Shown here: one piece after another, positions 6,737 through 14,991 of the stretch
Layout of the letters: each line of letters starts with the position of its first letter
Position numbering within the stretch: the stretch's first letter is position 1
DNA from: DATJPR01 sp963752915
GTDB lineage: Bacteria; Bacteroidota; Ignavibacteria; UBA10030; UBA6906
Assembly (NCBI GenBank): GCA_963752915.1
Contig: CAVVZZ010000014.1
Span: 62,001-126,000 of the forward strand
Direction: 5' to 3'
Length of the DNA: 64,000 nucleotides
Program-made: the position numbers and the translations under genes
The notes under the pieces: model-generated
The model's database searches: none
The model's input: only the letters and a program-made list of their open reading frames with translations
What the model was told of the DNA's origin: nothing

Positions 6737-8944
6737 TTATTCGTGGCGGAAGACAAGGGCGGACAGCGGAGGGAGGGTGACTGCGATGGAATGACTCCGA
6801 CCGTGACATGGAGACGGCTCGGCATACACATAGCCCGCATTCCCCAGGTTACTCCCGCCGTACAGCTCAGCGTCGCTATTCAGAATTTCGCGGTAGCCTC
6901 CAGCGTCGCGGACGCCGAGACGGTACCCCATGCGGGGAACCGGTGTACAGTTGAAGATACAGATGACCGAAGAACCGGCTGCGGATTTCCGCTCGAAGGC
7001 GATCACGCTGTTCGCGCTGTCCTGGAAGTCGATCCAGTCGAATCCCGTGTATTCAAAATCGACTTCGTACAGCTCACCGTGTGTCCGGTATGCGGTGTTG
7101 AGATCCTTGGTCCACCGCTGTAAGCCCTGGTGCGGGGGGTATTGCAGAAGGTGCCAATCGAGGCTGGTCTCGTGGTTCCATTCATCCCGCTGACCGAAAT
7201 CAATTCCCATGAACAAAAGCTTCTTGCCGGGAAAGGCATACATCAATCCGAGAAGAAGCCGCATGTTGGCGAATTTTTGCCAGTCGTCTCCTGGCATCTT
7301 ACTTAACATCGAACTCTTGCCGTGCACCACCTCGTCATGGGAGAACGGCAGAATGAACTTTTCGTTGAATGCATAGAGCAGCGCGAACGTCAGGCTCCCC
7401 TGGTGATATTTCCGGTGAATGGGATCCTTTGAGAAATATTCGATCATGTCATGCATCCATCCCATGTTCCACTTGAGATCGAACCCCAGTCCGCCGCGGT
7501 CGAGACGGTGCGACACCCCGGGCCACGCGGTGGATTCCTCGGCGACAAGAAGAAATCCGGGATAGTACTCGTGGACGATGCTGTTCAGATACTTGACGAA
7601 CTCGATCGCTTCAAGATTCTCACGCCCGCCGTAGCGATTCGGGATCCATTCCCCTTCCTTCCGGGAGTAATCGAGGTAGAGCATCGACGCGACCGCATCG
7701 ATCCGCAATCCATCGACATGGTACTTCTCGACCCAGAACAGCGCATTGCTGATCAGAAAGTTCTTTACCTCATTCCGGCCGAAATTGAAGATGAATGTCC
7801 CCCAGTCCTGGTGCTCTCCCTGTTTCGGATCCGAGTGTTCGTACAGATGGGAACCGTCGAAATACCCCAGCGCGTGGGCGTCTTTCGGGAAGTGCGCCGG
7901 GACCCAGTCGAGGATCACCCCGATATCGTGCTGGTGAAGGTGATCGACTAGGGCCATGAAATCCTGCGGACTTCCAAACCGGCTCGTCGGCGCGAAGTAT
8001 CCCGTGACCTGATACCCCCACGAAGCATCGAGCGGATGTTCCATGACCGGCAGGAATTCGACATGGGTGTAACCCATCGAGAGAACATACTCCGTCAGCT
8101 GATCGGCGAGGTCCCGGTAGGACATCCACTGGTTCTCTTCTCCGCGGCGCCATGACCCGAGGTGCACCTCGTACACGGCGATCGGCCGCCGAAGCGGATC
8201 CCCGGTCCGCCGATGCTCAATCCATTCCTGGTCCTGCCATTCATGCCCGTTCAAAAAGTTAACACGCGAAGCTGTTCGCGGGCGTACTTCCATTTCGACG
8301 CCGTACGGGTCCGACTTGTCAAGATAACTCCCGTTCGGTCCTTTCACTTCGAACTTGTACAGCTCCCCTTCCATCAGTCCTGGAATGAAAATTTCCCAGA
8401 CCCCCGACGAGCCGAGCGATCGCATGGCATGGAACCGTCTGTCCCAGCCGTTGAAATCTCCGATCACGCTGACGCTTTGCGCGCTCGGCGCCCAGACGGC
8501 GAATTGCACTCCGCCGACACCGTTCACCACCGCATAGTGGGCGCCGAGTTTTTCGTACGCCTGATGGTGATTCCCTGCGTTGAAAAGGTAGAGATCGAAT
8601 TCGGTCAGTGTCGGGAGAAAGGCATAGGAGTCATGGAAGCTGGTCGTGGATCCATCTTCCAGCTTCTTCTTCAGCATGTACGGAAAGACGTAACGGCGGT
8701 CCTCGAAGACGGCTTCAAAGAATCCGTCCGGATGGACGCGCAGCATGGGATGGTCAACGAGGTCATGTGTCGGGGTTTCCTCCGTTACCCAGGCCTCCAC
8801 TGCGCCCGGGAGAAACGCTCGGACCGCGACTGCCGGATTCTTCCCTTGCCTCGTCAGGGTGTGCGCCCCGAGGACGACATAAGGGTCATGATGGTTATTA
8901 TAGAGGATGCGATAGACGTCGTCGATCGGGGCGGTAGTATTCAT
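6737..8944 (-). CDS. glgB: 1,4-alpha-glucan branching enzyme
   Basis: This roughly 735-residue cytoplasmic GH13 enzyme introduces alpha-1,6 branches into glycogen. An N-terminal region is followed by a CBM48 domain (VQFAVWAPSAQSVSVIGDFNGW) and the GH13 barrel. Catalytic residues are visible: nucleophile Asp in GLRIDAVASMLY, acid/base Glu in LLVAEESTAWPGV, and the third Asp in LPFSHDEVVHGK. The C-terminal all-beta domain ends in PPLSALVFRHE, as in other GlgB proteins. The reading frame begins with a GTG at 8950, but the ATG at 8944 two codons later is preferred. No other glycogen gene is adjacent; the upstream neighbour is a divergent response regulator. Confidence 0.95.
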   Translation of the reverse strand: MNTTAPIDDVYRILYNNHHDPYVVLGAHTLTRQGKNPAVAVRAFLPGAVEAWVTEETPTHDLVDHPMLRVHPDGFFEAVFEDRRYVFPYMLKKKLEDGSTTSFHDSYAFLPTLTEFDLYLFNAGNHHQAYEKLGAHYAVVNGVGGVQFAVWAPSAQSVSVIGDFNGWDRRFHAMRSLGSSGVWEIFIPGLMEGELYKFEVKGPNGSYLDKSDPYGVEMEVRPRTASRVNFLNGHEWQDQEWIEHRRTGDPLRRPIAVYEVHLGSWRRGEENQWMSYRDLADQLTEYVLSMGYTHVEFLPVMEHPLDASWGYQVTGYFAPTSRFGSPQDFMALVDHLHQHDIGVILDWVPAHFPKDAHALGYFDGSHLYEHSDPKQGEHQDWGTFIFNFGRNEVKNFLISNALFWVEKYHVDGLRIDAVASMLYLDYSRKEGEWIPNRYGGRENLEAIEFVKYLNSIVHEYYPGFLLVAEESTAWPGVSHRLDRGGLGFDLKWNMGWMHDMIEYFSKDPIHRKYHQGSLTFALLYAFNEKFILPFSHDEVVHGKSSMLSKMPGDDWQKFANMRLLLGLMYAFPGKKLLFMGIDFGQRDEWNHETSLDWHLLQYPPHQGLQRWTKDLNTAYRTHGELYEVDFEYTGFDWIDFQDSANSVIAFERKSAAGSSVICIFNCTPVPRMGYRLGVRDAGGYREILNSDAELYGGSNLGNAGYVYAEPSPCHGRSHSIAVTLPPLSALVFRHE

Positions 8945-9085
8945 GGTCACTTTGAAGAATCGTTAAAGGGGGCATCCCGGGGCATGCGGCTTTTGCTGTG
9001 ATTTTGGCCGCGACAATGCCCCAACCACTGGCGCAATGTTTGTACCTCATCAGTCTCACACGGAGAGGAACCGCGGGAACTGACA

Positions 9086-9478
9086 ATGAACATACTTGTA
9101 GTTGACGACGAAACAATCTATCTCGACCTGCTCGGCGAGATTCTCACGTTATACGGCCATACGGTGTTCAAAGCGACGACGGCCGATGCTGGCATGGAAC
9201 AGCTTCATGTCCAGCAGGTCGATCTCATCATTTCCGATGTGAGCATGCCCGGGAAGAACGGCGTGTCGTTTCACGCGGAAGTGCGGGACGACTACCGATT
9301 TCAGCGATTGCCATTTATCTGGAACACCGCGTACGTGGAGTTGCAGGAGCTGATTGATCTTGTCGATCCGTCGGTGGACTTCAAGGTCGAGAAATCCAAA
9401 GGGCTCCCGACATTGCTCCACCTTGTCGCGCGCGTTCAGGCGTCCAGGAAAATCGCGGCCATCGCGCCCCTCTCCTGA
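9086..9478 (+). CDS. Single-domain response regulator (CheY-like receiver)
   Basis: This 130-residue protein consists of one receiver domain and has no output domain. It starts MNILVVDDETIYLDLLGEIL with the acidic pair, has the phospho-acceptor Asp in LIISDVSMPGKNG, a Thr in FIWNTAYVE at the switch position, and the conserved Lys in VDFKVEKSKG. Such stand-alone receivers shuttle phosphoryl groups or act on partner proteins. It is divergent from glgB and 241 bases upstream of the coiled-coil gene. No kinase lies next to it. A second receiver-only protein is encoded at 14467. Confidence 0.88.
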   Translation: MNILVVDDETIYLDLLGEILTLYGHTVFKATTADAGMEQLHVQQVDLIISDVSMPGKNGVSFHAEVRDDYRFQRLPFIWNTAYVELQELIDLVDPSVDFKVEKSKGLPTLLHLVARVQASRKIAAIAPLS

Positions 9479-9599
9479 GTAGCTGCCCCTGACCCGGAGT
9501 GAAAACGACGGGTCGTACGGTGGGTTTCCTCGCATGGCGGGCGTTGCCGCTCCGCCGGCGAACCCGTATGCTGTGAAGGTACGAAAACCCCTCTGAAGC

Positions 9600-9644
9600 G
9601 TCAAGGTTTGGCGCCTTGACAATCCTGACCCATTCCCCTATCAT
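9600..9644 (+). promoter_or_regulatory. Sigma-70-type promoter with an inverted repeat over the -35 box
   Basis: TTGACA at 9616-9621 and TATCAT at 9639-9644 are separated by 17 bases, a near-consensus housekeeping promoter. The -35 box is part of the right arm of a 7-base inverted repeat, GTCAAGG at 9600-9606 and CCTTGAC at 9614-9620, which could be an operator. The next gene starts at 9720 with GGAGA at 9706-9710 as its ribosome-binding site. Confidence 0.6.
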
Positions 9645-9719
9645 GCAGTCGACATTTTCCAGCTGGCAAATCCGGACCGGAGTTCCGGCATTATTCATTT
9701 GCACCGGAGATCGTACGTG

Positions 9720-10946
9720 ATGGGAACAACAGAGCATTTGGAGCGGTTCTTCGACGCGATTGCGCAATTATCGTTCTGGCGGCGTGTTTTCGGATGGGGA
9801 CGGATTCGAAGCCTCAGCTATGAGGCATTCAAGGAATTTGCCCTGCTGAAAGATGCCCTTGCCACCCAGCGCGACGAACTCGATCAGACGGTTGCACAGC
9901 TGTCGGTGAACGAGAACGAACTCGAAAACGCGAGGAACCAGCAGCGGTTCTTCGAAAAGGAACGCACGGAGGCCCAGATGCTTGCGGACCACCTCCGATC
10001 GACGATCGCCGCCCAGTCACAGGACGTTACGTTGCTCCGCGAGCGGGAAGTTCAACGCGAGGCGGAGTTGCAGTCCGCCGTGACATCGCTCCGATCCATC
10101 CAGGACCAGATTGCAGCGGAACGCAACGCGGAATATGAAGCGCGCGACGCCGAGGCGCGGGAACGCATGGAGCGGATGAGGAACACCTGGCGCGACCATG
10201 AACAACATGTCCGGGAACGCCTCAAGCTCGTCTGCCAACGTCTTACCGTCCAGTACATCGACGTCGTCCCGTTCCGCGGTTCGCCGGACAACACCGTCCT
10301 GGTCGCCGATGAGTACGTCGTCTTCGATGCGAAGAGCCCCGCCAATGATGATCTGCGCAACTTCCCCACCTACATCAAAGGACAGGCGGAAGCGGCACGC
10401 AAATATGCCAAAGAGGAGAGGGTCCGCCGGGACGTCTATTTTGTCGTCCCCTCGAACACCCTCCCTGCGCTCCAGACGTTCGTCTACAATTTTCAGGACC
10501 ACAACGTGTATGTGATCGCCGTGGACGCTCTTGAACCGATCCTCCTGTCGTTGCGGCGGATCCAGGATTATGAGTTCGCGGAACACCTGAGTCCGGAAGA
10601 GCGTGAAAATATCGTCCGCATCATTGCCCGGTTCATGCACATGACAAAGCGACGGATCCAGGTCGACGCTTTTTTTAGCCGGCAGTTTCTGGATGCGCTT
10701 TCCGTGACGGAATCCGAGTTGCAGGATGATCTCTTGACGGAAGTCCACGAGTCGGAACGGACGCTGAAGCTCAATCCCCCCCAGGACCAGCGCTCGAAGC
10801 TCATCACCCGCGAGGAACTGCAGGACAGACAGGAACGCATCGAACGTGAAATCGAAGCTCGGGGACTGTTCTCCGTGCACGCGACAGCGGGCACCATTCC
10901 GGAGATGAAGACCACCGAAGAAAAGTCAGGAGAGAAGAGAAGGTAG
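9720..10946 (+). CDS. Coiled-coil protein with RmuC-like PD-(D/E)XK nuclease-type domain
   Basis: This 408-residue protein has no signal peptide. Residues of about 35-170 form a long heptad-rich coiled coil with many Glu, Gln and Arg residues. The following domain has VLVADEYVVFDAKSP, in which D-x-K after a beta strand resembles the catalytic core of RmuC-like PD-(D/E)XK nucleases, then a helix (QAEAARKYAKEERV), VYFVVPSNTLPAL and NVYVIAVDALEPILLSL. This order (strand, DxK, helix, hydrophobic strand with Pro, second strand and helix) parallels RmuC. The C-terminus is charged and disordered-looking. ATG 9720 is chosen over the in-frame TTG at 9699 because GGAGA lies 9 bases upstream. A nuclease or DNA-associated role is inference; it could be catalytically dead. 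Confidence 0.55.
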   Translation: MGTTEHLERFFDAIAQLSFWRRVFGWGRIRSLSYEAFKEFALLKDALATQRDELDQTVAQLSVNENELENARNQQRFFEKERTEAQMLADHLRSTIAAQSQDVTLLREREVQREAELQSAVTSLRSIQDQIAAERNAEYEARDAEARERMERMRNTWRDHEQHVRERLKLVCQRLTVQYIDVVPFRGSPDNTVLVADEYVVFDAKSPANDDLRNFPTYIKGQAEAARKYAKEERVRRDVYFVVPSNTLPALQTFVYNFQDHNVYVIAVDALEPILLSLRRIQDYEFAEHLSPEERENIVRIIARFMHMTKRRIQVDAFFSRQFLDALSVTESELQDDLLTEVHESERTLKLNPPQDQRSKLITREELQDRQERIEREIEARGLFSVHATAGTIPEMKTTEEKSGEKRR

Positions 10947-10967
10947 GATCTGATGCAAGAAGAAGAA

Positions 10968-11003
10968 GCCCCGCCCCCCGGTCACCCGCGGGCGGGGCTT
11001 TTC
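10968..11003. terminator. Bidirectional intrinsic terminator
   Basis: GCCCCGCCC at 10968-10976 pairs with GGGCGGGGC at 10990-10998 across a 13-base loop and is followed on the plus strand by TTTTCT. On the minus strand the hairpin is followed by TTCTTCTT. It separates two convergent genes, the coiled-coil protein (ends 10946) and thioredoxin (ends 11023), and can serve both. Confidence 0.88.
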
Positions 11004-11022
11004 TGTCGGAATACGATCGTCG

Positions 11023-11391
11023 CTAATTCAGGATTGGTTTCTGGATTTTTAACACATCAGCGATGGCCTGGACAAACGATTCTTTCGGCAAGGCGCCCAT
11101 CGCCATCTGTGGCTTCCCTTCTTTCGGGATGAAGAGGATCGAGGGAATGCTGCGGATTCCGAAGACGGCAGCGAGTTCCTGCTCCTTCTCCGTGTCCACT
11201 TTATAGATGTCAATCTGGCCCTTGAATTCCTTTCCCAGCTCCTCGAGCACCGGTGCTACCATTTTGCACGGTCCGCACCAATCCGCATAGAAGTCCACAA
11301 TCGCAGGGAGTTCACCGTTGAACTTCCATTCTGGGTTGTTTTCGTAATCGAACACTTTCTTCAAGAATGTGTCCTTCGTGAGATGCTCCAT
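11023..11391 (-). CDS. trx: Thioredoxin
   Basis: This 122-residue thioredoxin-fold protein has the redox-active WCGPCK in IVDFYADWCGPCKMVAP, the cis-proline stretch IRSIPSILF, and the usual C-terminal helix. It reduces protein disulfides in the cytoplasm. ATG 11391 (MEHLTKDTFLKKV) is chosen because AGGAGG lies 5 bases upstream; the longer frame from 11427 would add 12 residues and has no such site. There is a small insertion before the first beta strand (DYENNPEWKFNGEL), often seen in Bacteroidota thioredoxins. It is transcribed away from DUF3276 upstream, with 250 bases between them. Confidence 0.92.
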   Translation of the reverse strand: MEHLTKDTFLKKVFDYENNPEWKFNGELPAIVDFYADWCGPCKMVAPVLEELGKEFKGQIDIYKVDTEKEQELAAVFGIRSIPSILFIPKEGKPQMAMGALPKESFVQAIADVLKIQKPILN

Positions 11392-11641
11392 GTACTCCTC
11401 CTGCTGATAGATTCGCCGTTGCGGCACGGTTTACGGATTTCGCCCCTTTGGTGAGCCAAATTCGGCCATCCCCGGGGGGTGATCCTTTCTGTTCATAGGA
11501 TGCATGGAGACGATGAAGGGGTCAAAGGAGAGCGCAACCTGCTACGCAGCAGGATGCATGAACCCGTCAGAAAAGACCCCGTAAGAAGAAGCCATGACCA
11601 CACGCGCCATGGCTCCCCCGTTCACGACCGTCCCTCAGCCG
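11392..11641. other. Intergenic region with short repeats, no gene recognised
   Basis: The 250 bases between thioredoxin and DUF3276 contain a near-perfect palindrome CCTGCTACGCAGCAGG around 11529-11544 and a direct repeat of AGGATGCATG on either side of it. No open frame with coding character and no clear promoter is visible. The palindrome could be a protein-binding site or a weak hairpin at the end of the DUF3276 transcript. Confidence 0.3.
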
Positions 11642-11872
11642 CTAGTGTGCCACCGCCGCCGCAGCCGCTTCGTCCACGGCCTGACGGAACTGCTCGACGG
11701 TCTCGCCAAACACGCGGACCGTGCTCCGCGAACGCTTGTCGTCGGCGTCCACTTTGCTTTCGGAAATCGAAATGTATTTGTTCCCGTTCTTCGCTTCCCG
11801 CACGTCGACGAAGTATGTCGTTCTGCCCGAGCGGACCATTGTCGAATAGAGCGTACCGTTATTGTCTGCCAT
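11642..11872 (-). CDS. DUF3276/PUR-family nucleic-acid-binding protein
   Basis: This 76-residue protein opens MADNNGTLYSTMVRSGRTTY, followed by a strand-rich centre with FVDVREAKNG and YISISESK and a C-terminal helix (GETVEQFRQAVDEAA). This is the pattern of the DUF3276 PUR-alpha-like family, small single- or double-stranded nucleic-acid-binding proteins found mainly in Bacteroidota. ATG 11872 is set by AGGAGG 5 bases upstream; the frame is open to 12040 but without a start that fits. Known relatives include a Borrelia DNA/RNA-binding protein. The biological target is unknown. Its presence is one of the taxonomic markers in this window. Confidence 0.8.
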   Translation of the reverse strand: MADNNGTLYSTMVRSGRTTYFVDVREAKNGNKYISISESKVDADDKRSRSTVRVFGETVEQFRQAVDEAAAAAVAH

Positions 11873-12009
11873 ACCACCCTCCTGAGTGATGGAACCATAT
11901 GTCGAGCGCGGGAGGAATTGCGAGACGGGAACCGCTATTAAGTATACTGCGGCGACGGGAGTTTTCCGAAGGGGAGAGAAGAAAAAAATGACGGGCGTTC
12001 GGCCAGACC

Positions 12010-13431
12010 TCAGAGTCCGCCGTCCGCAATGATATAGCACAACAACGCTTCGGCAATGGCACCCAGCTCGAGTTCCCGCGGGTTGATCGCGCTCAACCTG
12101 TCATTGTCGGAGTGATGGTAGTCGAAATAGCGTTGACTGTCAACGTAGAGTCCGAACCCGGGAACCCCCTTTTCCACGAGAGGTGTGATATCGACACCGC
12201 TGAATCCCGGAGCGAGAAAACCCGCATCGATCCTCGCGAGGCTGGGCAGCAGCCGAACGACCAATTGGTGGTCTTTCGGCCCGCCTTCGAGATAGAATCC
12301 CCGTGGTGCGAAGCCCCCTCTATCCGACTCGATTGCCGCGATGTGTCGTTCGCCTTTCCGGGTGGGAGCGTTCGCATAGCCTATGCCGCCACGTGTGCCG
12401 TTCTCTTCATTCATGAACCCGACTGCACGGATCGTCCGTTTGGGATGAAGCCCGAGTTCGTTGATCAGGCGGAGGGCTTCAACGGCCTGCACGACCCCTG
12501 ACCCGTCGTCCACCGCTCCTTCCCCCTTGTCCCAGCAATCGAGGTGTCCGCTGACGAGAACGATCTCATTGGGATATTCGGAGCCGGTGATCTGGCCGAG
12601 CACGTTCGCCGAAGGTGCATCGGGAAGCGTTTGACACTGCAATGTCAATCGGACTTTTAATCGCGGGTTCCGATGCAACCGGGCACTCAACGTGTCCGCA
12701 TCCACAAGGCTGACGGCGGCGGCAGGAATCCTCGCAACGCTGTCCACATATCCCATGACGCCCGTGTGCGGCACCCGATCGCGTTTCATGGTCATCGACC
12801 GGACAAGGACTGCTCGTGCTCCGATCTTCGCCGCTTCGATCGCTCCCCCTCCGCGCTGATCGACCGCTCCCTCGTATGCGTCGAACGTATTAAGCTTGCT
12901 CGCGTCCATCGGACGGTTATAGAACACGATCTTCCCTCTCCCCTTCTCACCGAGAGCGTGGGCTTCCTCCAATGAGTACACTTCCACCACTTCGGCCGTT
13001 ATGCCATCCTTCGGCGTGGCGATACTCTTCCCAAGTGCACACACGGCGAGTTGATATCGATGCGTCCCGAGGATCTCTGCACGTTCGGTCTTCCCGCGGA
13101 CCCAATGGGGAACCATGATGCTTTCCTGATGGACGCTCTCGAACTTTAGCTTCTTCATCGTCTGCGTCAACCATGCAACGGCGGAAGCGGCGCCACGGGA
13201 CCCGCTGAGACGGTGCGGCGCAACACGGACAAGGTCCCGCAGGAAATCGTACGATGGCGTTGTCCTCATCCCGTGTTCGATGAAGCCGCGGATGATGGGA
13301 TTGTATTTTGCGGAGTCAGAGGGAAGGCTCTGGGCATTCGCGTTGAGACAGAGGAAGATCGCGAGGAACCCGGGAGCGATGCGCCGGGGGGCGAGAAGCG
13401 GAAGGAGGATGCCGCGCACGTCAGATCCCAT
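12010..13431 (-). CDS. Secreted M28-family zinc aminopeptidase/carboxypeptidase
   Basis: This 473-residue protein has an N-terminal signal peptide (hydrophobic FLAIFLCLNANAQ, cleavage probably before the Q). A protease-associated insert is followed by the M28 peptidase domain with metal ligands in LVSGHLDCWDKGEGAVDDGSG (His and bridging Asp), GFMNEENGTRGG (catalytic Glu-Glu) and the late YFDYHHSDNDRL (His). This architecture resembles carboxypeptidase Q-like M28 enzymes. ATG 13431 overlaps the upstream epimerase by 11 bases; the open frame up to 13596 lies inside that gene and is rejected. It probably degrades peptides in the periplasm or outside the cell. Substrate is not predictable. Confidence 0.85.
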   Translation of the reverse strand: MGSDVRGILLPLLAPRRIAPGFLAIFLCLNANAQSLPSDSAKYNPIIRGFIEHGMRTTPSYDFLRDLVRVAPHRLSGSRGAASAVAWLTQTMKKLKFESVHQESIMVPHWVRGKTERAEILGTHRYQLAVCALGKSIATPKDGITAEVVEVYSLEEAHALGEKGRGKIVFYNRPMDASKLNTFDAYEGAVDQRGGGAIEAAKIGARAVLVRSMTMKRDRVPHTGVMGYVDSVARIPAAAVSLVDADTLSARLHRNPRLKVRLTLQCQTLPDAPSANVLGQITGSEYPNEIVLVSGHLDCWDKGEGAVDDGSGVVQAVEALRLINELGLHPKRTIRAVGFMNEENGTRGGIGYANAPTRKGERHIAAIESDRGGFAPRGFYLEGGPKDHQLVVRLLPSLARIDAGFLAPGFSGVDITPLVEKGVPGFGLYVDSQRYFDYHHSDNDRLSAINPRELELGAIAEALLCYIIADGGL

Positions 13432-14452
13432 ACCGTTGCCGAATTCCGGGAATGAGATAGTCGTTGAATGCCCGATGGCAATCGTAGGATGGGAGGAAAC
13501 CCCAGTCTTTCCGAGCCGCATCATCGTTGACGTCCATCGGCCAGGAATCCACGATCGCCTCGCGCTTGTCGTCGGGAACGTAGTCGATTTGGGCACCTTT
13601 GAACGCCTTCAATGCCAGCTGTCGGATTTCTTCCGCCGGAAGAGTGAAAGCACCGATGTTGTAGACATGCTGCGAGAGGTGGTCTAGCGGCGCTTCGTGG
13701 AGCTTGAGAATGGCGGTAATGGCATCCGGCATTGCCATGAAGGGAATTTGCCGGTCTTCCCGAACGAAACAGCTGTACGGTTTTCCCTTTGCGGCCGCGT
13801 GCAGCATCTCCGGCGCATAGTCGCTCGTTCCTCCGGAGGGAACGGTGGTCGCACTGATCAGGCCGGGGAACCGGATCGCACGGAAGTCCACGCCGTCACG
13901 CTTCTGATCGACGGCAAGCTGGCGATAATGAGTGGAATAGTACCTTCCGAGATGCTCGCAATACAGTTTGTTGCAGCCGTACATCGTCACGGGCATCGTC
14001 CATTCGTGTTCCTTCACCCTGCCAACGCGCGCCTTGGTCTCCAGATCGGGCAATCCGTAGGCGGCGATCGAACTGGGAAACAGAAACTTCACCCGGGACC
14101 CGTGCCATTGCCCCTGTTCAATCGCGACGTGGAGAAGCTGCAATGTTCCCTCGACATTGACGCGATGGGCCGCCTCGGGGGTGAATTCCGCACGTGTTGA
14201 GAGAAGTGCCGCAAGATGAAAGATCGAATGAATCTCGAATTCGCTCTGCAACCGTTCCAGGAGCCGTTGATCGAGAATGTCACCGGTAATTGTGGCGGCG
14301 CATTGGGAAGAAACGGCGGGATCAATCGGCCGGACATCGATGGCGATGATGTGGGCGTTCCCCTCGCTTGCGATGCGATCGATGAGACCGTGTCCCATCT
14401 CGCCGTTCGCACCGGTGATGAGGATCGCCGGTTTTCGGATGTGGTCACTCAT
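13421..14452 (-). CDS. NAD-dependent epimerase/L-threonine 3-dehydrogenase-like SDR protein
   Basis: This 343-residue extended short-chain dehydrogenase has the NAD-binding ILITGANGEMGHGLIDRI, VVNLxG-equivalent SIFHLAALLS, and catalytic YGCNKLYCEHL (YxxxK). The stretch FRAIRFPGLISATTVPSGGTSDYAPEMLHAA is typical of the SDR-type L-threonine 3-dehydrogenases of Flavobacterium and Thermoplasma, which oxidise L-threonine to 2-amino-3-ketobutyrate. The call as threonine dehydrogenase is plausible but not certain, because sugar-nucleotide epimerases share the scaffold and no kbl (2-amino-3-ketobutyrate ligase) gene is adjacent. It follows the receiver-only regulator by 14 bases and overlaps the M28 peptidase start. 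Confidence 0.78.
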   Translation of the reverse strand: MSDHIRKPAILITGANGEMGHGLIDRIASEGNAHIIAIDVRPIDPAVSSQCAATITGDILDQRLLERLQSEFEIHSIFHLAALLSTRAEFTPEAAHRVNVEGTLQLLHVAIEQGQWHGSRVKFLFPSSIAAYGLPDLETKARVGRVKEHEWTMPVTMYGCNKLYCEHLGRYYSTHYRQLAVDQKRDGVDFRAIRFPGLISATTVPSGGTSDYAPEMLHAAAKGKPYSCFVREDRQIPFMAMPDAITAILKLHEAPLDHLSQHVYNIGAFTLPAEEIRQLALKAFKGAQIDYVPDDKREAIVDSWPMDVNDDAARKDWGFLPSYDCHRAFNDYLIPGIRQRYGI

Positions 14453-14466
14453 GTGGACGCATCAGA

Positions 14467-14904
14467 CTATCGTTTCGGGCCGCGCACCTGCTCCTTCACA
14501 CGGGAGCGCGCTCCGGGGGGAAGTTTCGGGCGTTTCTCTTCCGACGTGAGGAGATACTCGATCCACTCTGTGAGTTCTTCCACCCGGCTTCCCTTTCGCA
14601 TGAACCCGTCACAGCGGGGATTCTTTACCGCTTCGAGCGTGTGCTGATCGTCAAACGCCGACACGAAAAGAAACGGAATGCTCTGGTGTTTCTCGGATGC
14701 GCGCACCAAACGATGAAATTTGATGCCGTCCATCACCGGCATATAGATATCTGAAATAATGAAATCGATCGGCCCTTCATCGAGTTTGTGCAGGGCTTCC
14801 TCGCCATTCGCCGCCAACACAGATTCATACCCTTTGGTTGATAGGACACTGCGAAGGATGAGCCGATAATCGGGTTCGTCGTCGACTACAAGGATCCGTT
14901 TCAT
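14467..14904 (-). CDS. Single-domain response regulator (CheY-like receiver) with basic tail
   Basis: This 145-residue protein is a receiver domain: MKRILVVDDEPDYRLILRSVL with the acidic cluster, phospho-acceptor Asp in FIISDIYMPVMDG, Ser in FLFVSAFDDQ, and Lys in DGFMRKGSR. The last 20 residues are rich in Arg, Lys and Pro and form no known output domain. It lies 14 bases upstream of the threonine-dehydrogenase-like gene and 87 bases downstream of alanine racemase. No cognate kinase is nearby; the sigma-54 two-component system at 49941-53496 is far away. Confidence 0.88.
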   Translation of the reverse strand: MKRILVVDDEPDYRLILRSVLSTKGYESVLAANGEEALHKLDEGPIDFIISDIYMPVMDGIKFHRLVRASEKHQSIPFLFVSAFDDQHTLEAVKNPRCDGFMRKGSRVEELTEWIEYLLTSEEKRPKLPPGARSRVKEQVRGPKR

Positions 14905-14991
14905 GGAAATCCCTAACGCGCTATTGGAACGATCGTTGCGGGCACCTGCAAGATACTCAAGAATTCACTCGTCATCAAGCGCTATTCGCCA

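Noticed and set aside
9030..9052. Possible sigma-54 promoter (TGGCGC-N5-TTGTA) upstream of the receiver gene at 9086
   Set aside because: The -12 box has GT in place of GC, so the match is too weak.
11873..11960. Promoter with TATACT upstream of DUF3276
   Set aside because: A -10 box is present on the minus strand but no -35 partner at suitable distance.
13432..13596. N-terminal extension of the M28 peptidase by 55 residues
   Set aside because: It lies inside the upstream epimerase gene; the signal peptide begins at ATG 13431.
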